Positions 36,635 through 44,298 of a DNA stretch of 64,000 nucleotides are shown piece by piece. The translations under genes and the position numbers were made by a program. This DNA comes from Pseudomonas sp. Leaf58. Lineage in GTDB: Bacteria; Pseudomonadota; Gammaproteobacteria; Pseudomonadales; Pseudomonadaceae. The notes beneath the pieces were generated by a model. That model searched no databases, was not told the DNA's origin, and saw nothing but the letters and a program-made list of their open reading frames with translations. The stretch covers positions 3,477,501-3,541,500 of the forward strand of contig NZ_CP032677.1 in assembly GCF_003627215.1 (NCBI RefSeq). Direction: 5' to 3'. Each line of letters starts with the position of its first letter. Within the stretch, counting starts at the first letter, position 1.

Positions 36635-37660
36635 ATGACGTACAAGGTTGCCTTTAACTTTGCCGATGGAAAAACACTGTTCTGCACCGTTCAGGGCAAC
36701 GAAGTGCTGCTGGATGCGGCGCTGCGTGCAGGCATCAAGATTCCGCTGGATTGCCGCGAAGGGGTGTGCGCCACCTGTCAGGGCCGCTGTGAGTCGGGGC
36801 AGTACACCCAGGACTATGTGGACGACGAGGCGCTCTCGGCCAAAGACCTTGCCCAGGGCAAAGTGCTGACCTGCCAGACGCGCGTGCAGTCGGACGCAGC
36901 GTTCTATTTCGATTTCGACTCCACGCTTTGCCATGGCGCGGGCACCCATGAACAACGCGGCACTGTCAGCGCCGTGGTGCAGGTTTCGCCGACCACGGCG
37001 ATTCTTCATGTGGATGCCAGCGCGGCAGCGCAGCGCCTGGATTATCTGCCCGGCCAGTACGCCCGCATTCAGGTCCCAGGCACCGATCACAAACGTTCGT
37101 ACTCCTTCGCCAATCAGCCCAACAGCGCTAACCAGTTGCAGTTCTTGATTCGCCTGCTGCCCGACGGGGTGATGAGCAACTACGTGCGTGAACGTTGCCA
37201 GGTTGGCGATGAGTTGCTATTCGAGGCGCCGTTGGGCGCCTTCTACCTGCGCCACATCACCCGGCCTCTGGTGATGGTTGCCGGCGGTACCGGCCTGTCG
37301 GCGTTCCTCGGCATGCTCGACGAGATTGCCGAACGTGGTGGGTGTGGCCAACCCGTGCATCTTTACTACGGCGTTCGCCAGGCGGCGGACCTCTGCGAAT
37401 TGGAGCGGATCGCGGGCTACGCCAAGCGCATTGCAGGCTTCAGCTTCACCCCGGTGATCAGCGACGCCGACCCGCTGTGGCACGGCAAGTGCGGCTATGT
37501 CACGCAACATTTCGACTTGCCGAGCCTGCACGCCACGCCGTTCGACATGTACCTGTGCGGGCCGCCGCCGATGGTCGAGTCGGTGAAAAACTGGCTGAAT
37601 GAGCAAGGCTTGGAAAACAGCCACCTCTACTACGAAAAATTCGCCCAGAGCAACACCTGA
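36635..37660 (+). CDS. antC: anthranilate 1,2-dioxygenase, electron-transfer (reductase) subunit
   Basis: 341-residue class IB reductase. An N-terminal plant-type ferredoxin (Cys40, Cys45, Cys48 in DCREGVCATCQGRC, Cys80) is followed by an FAD domain (KRSYSFANQPNS) and an NAD domain (LVMVAGGTGLSAFLGMLDE, YLCGPPPMVESVKNWL). Passes electrons from NADH to AntA. Last gene of the operon; an intrinsic terminator follows. Confidence 0.94.
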   Translation: MTYKVAFNFADGKTLFCTVQGNEVLLDAALRAGIKIPLDCREGVCATCQGRCESGQYTQDYVDDEALSAKDLAQGKVLTCQTRVQSDAAFYFDFDSTLCHGAGTHEQRGTVSAVVQVSPTTAILHVDASAAAQRLDYLPGQYARIQVPGTDHKRSYSFANQPNSANQLQFLIRLLPDGVMSNYVRERCQVGDELLFEAPLGAFYLRHITRPLVMVAGGTGLSAFLGMLDEIAERGGCGQPVHLYYGVRQAADLCELERIAGYAKRIAGFSFTPVISDADPLWHGKCGYVTQHFDLPSLHATPFDMYLCGPPPMVESVKNWLNEQGLENSHLYYEKFAQSNT

Positions 37661-37683
37661 GCCCTCAGGGAGCATTGTTCGAA

Positions 37684-37713
37684 TGCCGAACCGCCGCTTG
37701 GCGGTTCGGTTTT
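37684..37713 (+). terminator. intrinsic terminator after antABC
   Basis: 10-bp perfect stem CCGAACCGCC / GGCGGTTCGG with loop GCTT, then six T. It separates antC from the downstream hydrolase gene. Confidence 0.92.
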
Positions 37714-37750
37714 TTCTGTTGAACCTGCCTTCAACGCAAGAGACTGCGCC

Positions 37751-38605
37751 ATGCCAAACAACACCGCTGAATACCAATACGTCACCGGGCAGTATCGCCC
37801 CAGCTTCACCGCGCTGTTCGAGCAATACCAATTAGCCAACGACCAGGTACTACGCGAGCGCCCCTGGGCTTTGGACGTGCGCTACGGTCTACATCCCAGG
37901 CAGACCCTGGATGTGTGCTTTGCCAAAGGCAGCGCCAAAGCCAACCTGGTGTATCTGCATGCCGGCTACTGGCAGTCGCGGGACAAGGTGCAGTTTCGCT
38001 TTATCGCCTCGGCGCTGAGTGCACGCGGCTATAACGTCGCCCTACTGAACTACCCACTGTGCCCTGATGTAGCTGTCGAGCAAATAGTCGCCAGCGTTAG
38101 CCACGGTTTACTGTTCAGCCTCACGACACTTGCGGCCAGTGACCAGCGGTTGCCGCTGATAGTTGCCGGGCATTCGGCGGGGGGACACCTTGCGGTCGAG
38201 TTGGCCATGGCGCAAACCGCGCTCGCGCCGCAGCAGCGCCCTATCGCAGCGATAGTCCCGATCAGCGGGATCTACGATTTAGCGCCGCTGCTGGAAACCA
38301 GCCTGAATGACAAACTACGCCTGGACATGCGCCAGGCGCAGGCTTGCTCGCCACTGGCCCGCGTGAGCGGTGATCTGGTGCCGGCAGCTTTTGTCGTCGG
38401 GGGTGAGGAAACGCCAGCGTTTCTTGAGCAGAACCGCAACATGATGGAGGCATGGACGCTGACAGGTAGCCCGGCGATCTGCCTGGAGGTCGCAGGCCGT
38501 GATCATTTCACGGTTTTGCAGGAGTTCGCGGGGCCGGGCGGCATGCTGCTTGGGCTGATCGACAACCTGTACCAAGCAGTCTGCCCTACTACTGAAACAG
38601 CCTGA
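37751..38605 (+). CDS. alpha/beta hydrolase, arylformamidase-like
   Basis: 284 residues. The oxyanion-hole segment VYLHAGYWQSRDK (70-74, usually HGGYW in kynurenine formamidase-like enzymes) and the nucleophile elbow AGHSAGGHLAVE (Ser142) are clear; GRDHFTVLQE near 257 supplies the His. AAGAGA precedes the ATG. It lies behind the antABC terminator on the same strand. The family and context suggest hydrolysis of an amide or ester that yields anthranilate, for example an N-formyl or ester derivative; that is inference. Confidence 0.8.
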   Translation: MPNNTAEYQYVTGQYRPSFTALFEQYQLANDQVLRERPWALDVRYGLHPRQTLDVCFAKGSAKANLVYLHAGYWQSRDKVQFRFIASALSARGYNVALLNYPLCPDVAVEQIVASVSHGLLFSLTTLAASDQRLPLIVAGHSAGGHLAVELAMAQTALAPQQRPIAAIVPISGIYDLAPLLETSLNDKLRLDMRQAQACSPLARVSGDLVPAAFVVGGEETPAFLEQNRNMMEAWTLTGSPAICLEVAGRDHFTVLQEFAGPGGMLLGLIDNLYQAVCPTTETA

Positions 38606-38616
38606 TGCATGAACGC

Positions 38617-38636
38617 GGCCGCCCCTGAGGGCGGCC
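38617..38636. terminator. hairpin between convergent genes
   Basis: Perfect 8-bp stem GGCCGCCC / GGGCGGCC with loop CTGA, between the hydrolase stop and the porin stop. No T tract on either side, so efficiency is uncertain. Confidence 0.5.
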
Positions 38637-38645
38637 TGCGAGTCA

Positions 38646-39923
38646 CTAGAACTTGAAGGTGTAACTGGTAATCAAGCGGTTCTCCTGGTAATCCATCCCT
38701 GCGGCCGCAGCGTTGCCATAGCGGGTCTTGACGTCGATGTTGCGCCACTCGAACGCAACGCCCTGCAGCGGGCCACTCTGCACCACGTAGCTGATGAAGA
38801 GATTGCGCTCGCTCTCGACGTTCTGGTCCAGGGCATTGTTGCCACGATCGATACCGGTGCCGCGCAGGTAGCGGGTCATCAGCTTCAGGCCCGGCACACC
38901 GTAGCCGGCAAAGTCCAGGTCGTAACGCAACTGCCATGAGCTTTCGTTGGGTTTGACGAAGCCGACGGCAGACCAGTTCACCAGGTAGGGTTGCGGCGCA
39001 TAGCCATTGAGGGTGGGGAATGTGCTTTCGCCAAGCATGCGCTGATAACCGACCGAGACGGTGTGCGAGTTTTTCCTCAGGCTGCTGAGCAAACCGTAGG
39101 AATGGTTGTCGATGTTGCCATACAGGGCCTGCCCATCCTCCTTGTTGTCGAAATAGCGTAAATCGGTCTTCAACGCGAAACCATTACCCAGGTCGTTGCT
39201 CTGGGTGAGGCCTAGGTATTGCTGCTGATAGATATCTTCCAGTTGCCCATAGAAGTAGGTAGCCGAAAGGCGCGGGGTGAATGCGTAGCTGGCGCCGGCG
39301 AAGTTCAGCCCATCGCTGGTGCGGCGCGGGCCATTGGGCCCGGTGAACAGGTACATCTTTTCGCGATTGGAAGACTCGCGGCTGCTGATTTCGGTAAAGC
39401 GCCCGCCCGTCAGGACCAAGCCGTCCACTTCCCGCGACTCCAGCAACAGACCGTGGTAAGTGGTAATCAGTTGCCGCGTATCGTCGATGAAGGCAACCGG
39501 CAGCAATGGCCGGTGCTCGCCCACTTTCAGCTCGGTCTTGGAATAGCGCAGTTTGCCGGTCAAGGCCGCGCGGCCGTAGTCGTGTACCGGTTGGCCTTTG
39601 CTGTCATCGTAGGGAATGACGCTATCCGGCCCGCGACCGCCGCCGCCATCAAGGCGATAGGCATACTGCCCCGACACATCGAGCCCGAACTGCACGGGGC
39701 CTTCGGTGTAACCAGAGATCGCCCGAAAATCGAAGCCCTGGGTCCAACTCCCGATCCGTGACTGTGGCGCCCCGGTTTGTTTGAAGTCGCGATCCAGGTA
39801 GAAGTTGCGCAGCCCCAGACTGATCTGGCGGTCTTTCACGAAGTCTGCCTGGGCAGAAATCGGCACGAACATCCCCATCAAGCCCGCGGCAACGCCGCTG
39901 GCCAGCCAATTTTTATGGAACAT
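38646..39923 (-). CDS. OprD-family outer-membrane porin
   Basis: 425 residues from the ATG at 39923 (AGAAGG upstream); a TTG nine codons earlier is possible. Signal peptide FHKNWLASGVAAGLMG... ending AQA. The mature chain begins FVKDRQISLGLRNFYLDRDF, has WTQGFDFRAISGYTEGPVQFGLDVSG, and ends YQENRLITSYTFKF, all typical of OprD substrate-specific channels for carboxylates. It heads a leftward neighbourhood with an MFS carrier and two more enzymes beside antABC, so it probably admits the aromatic acid or its precursor. Confidence 0.92.
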   Translation of the reverse strand: MFHKNWLASGVAAGLMGMFVPISAQADFVKDRQISLGLRNFYLDRDFKQTGAPQSRIGSWTQGFDFRAISGYTEGPVQFGLDVSGQYAYRLDGGGGRGPDSVIPYDDSKGQPVHDYGRAALTGKLRYSKTELKVGEHRPLLPVAFIDDTRQLITTYHGLLLESREVDGLVLTGGRFTEISSRESSNREKMYLFTGPNGPRRTSDGLNFAGASYAFTPRLSATYFYGQLEDIYQQQYLGLTQSNDLGNGFALKTDLRYFDNKEDGQALYGNIDNHSYGLLSSLRKNSHTVSVGYQRMLGESTFPTLNGYAPQPYLVNWSAVGFVKPNESSWQLRYDLDFAGYGVPGLKLMTRYLRGTGIDRGNNALDQNVESERNLFISYVVQSGPLQGVAFEWRNIDVKTRYGNAAAAGMDYQENRLITSYTFKF

Positions 39924-40123
39924 CGAGGTGAGCCCTTCTGAGGAGTGCAAAGCACAGCCGTGGAAGCAGATCAGTGGGCCGAAAGGCAGCGTTCGGGCAC
40001 TCGACCTACCTTGTTATTGTTATGACCACTTACGGCATCGGAGGGGCCCGCCGGTGCGTGCGCGCGCGCGTAGGCGCAACCTTGTGTCGCGCCTACGCGG
40101 GGCGGGAGCGAGCCCCCGGTGCG

Positions 40124-41557
40124 TCAGGCAAAACGCTTCTGGAGTTTCTTCGCTGTACGGTCAGGGTTAAGGCAAAAGATGCTGACAAAGCCCACGACCA
40201 CCAGATAACAACCAATGTAGGCGAACGAAGCATTCATCCCTTCGGCCAGCCGTGCAGTCATTTCCATGCTCTGTGGCGCGCCCTTGCCCGCTTGCAGGTA
40301 ACCTGCCCGCTCCATCAAAAAGCCGACCATGACCGGCGCTACGATGCCGCCTAGCGACGCTACGGCCGTCAGCGTCGCCATCACCGCCCCACGTTGCTTG
40401 GAAGCCACGCAAAAGGCCACTGCCGTTGGCGCGAGCGGAAAGGTCATCGCCAACCCTGCGGCAACAACCAGCACGGTGACTGCGGCGTACCCTTGCAGGT
40501 GCGGAAGAATCAAAAAGCACACCCCGGACAGCAGCAGGACCAGGCCGAACGAGGCCCCCAAAGACAGGTAAACCGAAACCCCGCGGCGCATCATTACCCG
40601 TGACGCATAACCCAGCACACCCAAGGTCAGCGCGCCGAACAACCACGGAAAGGTCGATACCAGCCCGACCATCTCGGGTGATAGCGACACCACCGCCCCC
40701 AGGTAACGGGGCGACCAAGTGGTCAGGAAGCCCTGCGCCCAGAAGCAACCGGCACCGGCCAGCGTGGCAATGATGAACATCCGCGAGCAGAACACTCGGA
40801 AAATAGGCACCTGTTTAAGCGTGTCGGCGTTTTCTGCAATGCTTGCTCGCTCCTTGCCAGGGGCTTGGTCTTGCGCGGGTTCCGCGCCTTGAGCGCCCTC
40901 CTGATGCTTGCCCTTCAGATGGCTGTAAGGGCCCTCCTTGGCGACCAGCAGCCAGAGTACCGACCAAATGAAACCGACCAACCCGAGAAAACCGAATGCC
41001 CAGCGCCAGCCCCACTGCGGGTGGGCGATGATATAGGCCAGGATTGGCGCTGCAACGATCGGCCCCAAGGTAGAGCCAATGGCCACCAGCGTGCTAGGCA
41101 AACCGCGCTCCCGCGCGGGGAACCAACCGTGCACATGGTGCAAGGTCGTCGGCGTAGCGGGCCCTTCGGCGGCACCAAGCACGATGCGGGTCACCAGCAG
41201 TACTGCAGCGCCGCCGCCAAACAGTATCGGAAACTGCAACACCGACCACAGCACGCCCATGGTCAACAAGATCCAGCGGGTAGGCACCCTCGCCGCGAGA
41301 AAACCTACACACACTGCACTGATTGCAAACAGAAAGAAAAAAGCACTGCCGATAAAACCGAACTCACTCGCCGACAAACCGAGCTCACGCATCGCAGGCT
41401 CGGCAACCAATCCCAGAACAGCCTTATCGGCAAAGTTGATCATTTGAAAGATCACCAGCATGCCGGTGATCAACCAGGCGCGGCGGTTCATCTGCCCCGT
41501 GGCGACCGCAGCACGCAGTGTATGAGGCGGATATGCGGTTTGAGTCAGCTCTGTCAT
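40124..41557 (-). CDS. MFS transporter, aromatic-acid/organic-anion type
   Basis: 477 residues from the ATG at 41557 (GAGGT 7 bp upstream); a GTG two codons earlier overlaps the upstream stop. Twelve hydrophobic helices, with the motif NFADKAVLGLVAEPAMRELG in helix 1 and GAAEGPATPTTLHHVHGWFP, resembling ACS/AAHS carriers. A charged central loop (about 215-255: KGKHQEGAQGAEPAQDQAPG) separates the halves. It is coupled to the metallo-hydrolase gene upstream by a 1-to-4-bp overlap and would move the cluster's substrate across the inner membrane. Confidence 0.9.
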   Translation of the reverse strand: MTELTQTAYPPHTLRAAVATGQMNRRAWLITGMLVIFQMINFADKAVLGLVAEPAMRELGLSASEFGFIGSAFFFLFAISAVCVGFLAARVPTRWILLTMGVLWSVLQFPILFGGGAAVLLVTRIVLGAAEGPATPTTLHHVHGWFPARERGLPSTLVAIGSTLGPIVAAPILAYIIAHPQWGWRWAFGFLGLVGFIWSVLWLLVAKEGPYSHLKGKHQEGAQGAEPAQDQAPGKERASIAENADTLKQVPIFRVFCSRMFIIATLAGAGCFWAQGFLTTWSPRYLGAVVSLSPEMVGLVSTFPWLFGALTLGVLGYASRVMMRRGVSVYLSLGASFGLVLLLSGVCFLILPHLQGYAAVTVLVVAAGLAMTFPLAPTAVAFCVASKQRGAVMATLTAVASLGGIVAPVMVGFLMERAGYLQAGKGAPQSMEMTARLAEGMNASFAYIGCYLVVVGFVSIFCLNPDRTAKKLQKRFA

Positions 41558-41559
41558 GT

Positions 41560-42636
41560 TCACACCTCGGCGGCTTCAGACGCATGCAACACAGTGTTTG
41601 GGGAGGCTACAGTGGCAGTGCCGCCAACGCGGAAGCTGTCGTTATCCTCTGCTGCGCAAACCATGCCATTGAAGTCACGGCGGGCGGCCCGGAGCATTTT
41701 TTCGATGTCTGCCGCGCCCGGCACATTCGGCACGATATGGTGCAGGATCAATTGGCTGACACCGGCTGCCTGCGCCACCTTGCCGACCTGCTCGTACGAG
41801 GTGTGCGACTCCTCAAGGTGCACGGCAATACCTTGGCGAGTCGGCCCTTCGGGGAAGGTCGCGAGAATAGCATCCAGGTCGATGACTTCATGCAGCAGCA
41901 CGTCGGCTCCCTGGGCCAGGCGGATGCAGTTTTGCGAATAGGTGGTGTCACCGGAAATCACCACCGAGCCGTATTGGCTATCGATACGGAAACCGAAGGC
42001 GGGGTAGCAGAGGCGGTGATCGACCAGAATGGCCGATACCACGACTTTTTCGTCTCGGTAAACTTCGAAGGGGTCCATGGCCGGGTGACGGGCCAGCACG
42101 GGGTCCGCCTTGGCTTCGGCCGGTACTTCGATGTCGTGGCCATACACCCACTGGCTGGGGCTGGAGCGCCCTTCGTCGGCCATGCGAATGGCGACGTCAG
42201 AGGCGAATACCCGGTTGATCAACGCATCCACCACATCCGCCGTGCCGACCATCGGGTGGTCGCCGCCGCAGCAACCGGGCACCACCGGGTGATCACTGTG
42301 ACTATGCAGGGCCGGTACGCGCGGTGGTTTGGCCGGGCCATAAACGTGAATCGGCTGGCTGAAAGACTCGCCCGGTACCTGCCAGCCGGTCAGCAAATAA
42401 GAGCCCAGGTCGTAAATATGATCAGAATGGTGATGGGTGATGAAGATCGCGCGTAATTGATCCCACGTGCAATGCGAGCGGTAGTTACGAATACTGCCCA
42501 TGCCACAGTCAAACACGTAGGAACAGCCATCAACTACAACCGCTGTCGAGATACCGGCGCGGCTGGCAGATACGACTGGACCACCACCCGTGCCGAGCGT
42601 GTGAACAGTCATTCCGGAATGATTTGCCTGGCTCAT
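41560..42636 (-). CDS. metallo-beta-lactamase-fold hydrolase (RNase Z/arylsulfatase-like)
   Basis: 358 residues. The metal motif THHHSDHIYDLGSYLLTGW (HxHxDH) is near 70, VVISGDTTYSQN gives the bridging Asp, and HLEESHTSYEQVGKVAQAAG and LILHHIVPN complete the ligand set in the order seen in RNase Z-like enzymes. There is no Lys/Arg-rich RNA-binding arm. It is coupled to the MFS gene. Context suggests hydrolysis of an ester, lactone or amide in a pathway leading to anthranilate; the substrate is not known. Confidence 0.85.
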   Translation of the reverse strand: MSQANHSGMTVHTLGTGGGPVVSASRAGISTAVVVDGCSYVFDCGMGSIRNYRSHCTWDQLRAIFITHHHSDHIYDLGSYLLTGWQVPGESFSQPIHVYGPAKPPRVPALHSHSDHPVVPGCCGGDHPMVGTADVVDALINRVFASDVAIRMADEGRSSPSQWVYGHDIEVPAEAKADPVLARHPAMDPFEVYRDEKVVVSAILVDHRLCYPAFGFRIDSQYGSVVISGDTTYSQNCIRLAQGADVLLHEVIDLDAILATFPEGPTRQGIAVHLEESHTSYEQVGKVAQAAGVSQLILHHIVPNVPGAADIEKMLRAARRDFNGMVCAAEDNDSFRVGGTATVASPNTVLHASEAAEV

Positions 42637-42794
42637 TGGACTACCTTTTTATTCTAATTAATTAACGATGCGGGTTATTGCCAAATCAATCTAATTCAGG
42701 AACTGGGTATATCACTATGCGGTTTTCGCTGGGTTTATATTCATTTCTGCTTTGTGCCAACAGCCACCCCCGGCGGGATGGCTGAGCCACAGGA

Positions 42795-43289
42795 TCATTC
42801 GAAATTGGGCGACGTACCGGGCTTGGCAAACAGGATGTTGCGCAGCCCAGACAGCCGGACCACCTCTTCGGGGCTGGCCTGGTTGTGCAGCTCATCGAAC
42901 AGGCTGGACAGGTCGTTACCCGGGCTTACCCAGAACAACCCGCGGGCGGGTTTGTCGGCATCGATGCGGTACCCGTGGCTCGAACCGCGCGGCCAGCAGA
43001 CATAATCGCCCGGCTTGGCGGTAGTCCACTCGCCATCTTTGTACAGCGAATACTCGCCTTCCAGAACGAACACATGCTCATCCTGGATCGGGTGCGTATG
43101 CGGCGGGATGAAACTGCCGGGCGGGTCATAGGTCAACCAGGCAAAACTGCTTTGGTCATCCCCGCCCAGAATCGGCCAATACGAAGTACCCAAGACGTTC
43201 CAGACTTTACGGCCGATCATGGATTTTATGTCGTCAACACCAAAAGGCAGTGGCACGTTTTGCGCTGAGTGCAAGTTATCTGACGTCAT
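42795..43289 (-). CDS. cupin-domain protein
   Basis: 164 residues, single cupin. Motif 1: GSFIPPHTHPIQDEHVFVLEGEY (two His and Glu as metal ligands); motif 2: PGDYVCWPRGSSHGY. GAGGTGA precedes the ATG, with an AT-rich -10-like stretch (TATATT) upstream. Could be a small metal-dependent dioxygenase, isomerase or a substrate sensor. It heads the leftward group cupin, metallo-hydrolase, MFS, porin. Confidence 0.85.
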   Translation of the reverse strand: MTSDNLHSAQNVPLPFGVDDIKSMIGRKVWNVLGTSYWPILGGDDQSSFAWLTYDPPGSFIPPHTHPIQDEHVFVLEGEYSLYKDGEWTTAKPGDYVCWPRGSSHGYRIDADKPARGLFWVSPGNDLSSLFDELHNQASPEEVVRLSGLRNILFAKPGTSPNFE

Positions 43290-43534
43290 CTAGTTCACCT
43301 CGTTAAAATATAATGGGTCGGATGTTTTACTCAGCCTGACCTTAGCCAACTGCCCGGCGTGCGGGCTATGCAGATATTCGATTAACGCTGTGCTTTTTTA
43401 GTAAGACCACTGCCAAGAAGTGCATAGGGTTCAGCAAGAACTGCGCTAGCCAAGCAAGCAAAACCATTCAGAATGGCAACGCAGGCGGTCGAACGACTGC
43501 ACAACACCGGCGTTTGAATAGAAGGTTCGCTGCC

Positions 43535-43915
43535 ATGCTGCATCCACCCACTGAAAAAACGCTTAAAGCCAGATTCCGTCAGGTCTTAGCACTGGCCGAT
43601 GGCTGCGAGCCCGACCCGCGCTTCACGCTCGCCAATGAACGCACCTTTCTGGCCTGGATTCGCACAGCCCTTGCCCTGCTGGCCAGCGGCATCGCACTGG
43701 ATGCACTGCCGCTGGGGCTGTTGGCCGGGCGCCCACAAATGCTGCTGTCCTATGCCCTGACTGGCATGGCGCTGCTGCTCAGCGTCAGTGCAACCCTACG
43801 CTGGCTCAATGTCGAGCGCGCCCTGCGCCATCGGCAAGCGCTTCCGTACCCAATCCTGGCACCGCTGTTGGGCGTGTTCGGGCTGATCGTTTCCACCTTG
43901 CTGTTACTGCCTTGA
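43535..43915 (+). CDS. DUF202 (YidH-like) membrane protein
   Basis: 126 residues from ATG 43535, AGAAGG upstream. RFTLANERTFLAWIRTALAL near residue 33 is the DUF202 signature, and three hydrophobic helices follow (LALLASGIAL, MLLSYALTGMALLLSVSA, LAPLLGVFGLIVSTLLLLP). Paired with a second DUF202 gene directly behind. Inner-membrane protein of unknown function. Confidence 0.85.
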   Translation: MLHPPTEKTLKARFRQVLALADGCEPDPRFTLANERTFLAWIRTALALLASGIALDALPLGLLAGRPQMLLSYALTGMALLLSVSATLRWLNVERALRHRQALPYPILAPLLGVFGLIVSTLLLLP

Positions 43916-43926
43916 AGACACCCTAC

Positions 43927-44235
43927 ATGGCCCTGCATGACGACCACGGCCTGCAGCCCGAGCGCACGGCGCTGACCTGGGAGCGCACGGTACTGTCCAC
44001 CCTGGTATTGGGATGCATCGTTTTTCGTCATGACTTGGCACATAACCTTGCCATGACCACGCTCTTGCTCATGGCATTGGCTATCGGCTTGGGCTACTCG
44101 CTGTTGATCAGCGGCGGCTATCGCAGGTCGGCGCGGCATATCCGCGAAGAACGCTCGGCACCCCGGCTGGGCACTGTGCTGGCATTGGGGTTGGGCGTTA
44201 CGGTGCTGAGTATTGCAGCATTGTACGGCGCTTGA
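43927..44235 (+). CDS. DUF202 (YidG-like) membrane protein
   Basis: 102 residues from ATG 43927; a TTG five codons earlier overlaps the previous stop. GLQPERTALTWERTVLSTLV is the shortened DUF202 signature; three hydrophobic helices follow. With the preceding gene it forms the usual YidH/YidG pair. The downstream RHS frame begins right after its TGA. Confidence 0.85.
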   Translation: MALHDDHGLQPERTALTWERTVLSTLVLGCIVFRHDLAHNLAMTTLLLMALAIGLGYSLLISGGYRRSARHIREERSAPRLGTVLALGLGVTVLSIAALYGA

Positions 44236-44298
44236 TCGGCGACGCTGGTCAGGGGCAGCGATACCAGCCAAACGCTGCGAACCCGACCAGACGGTTAC

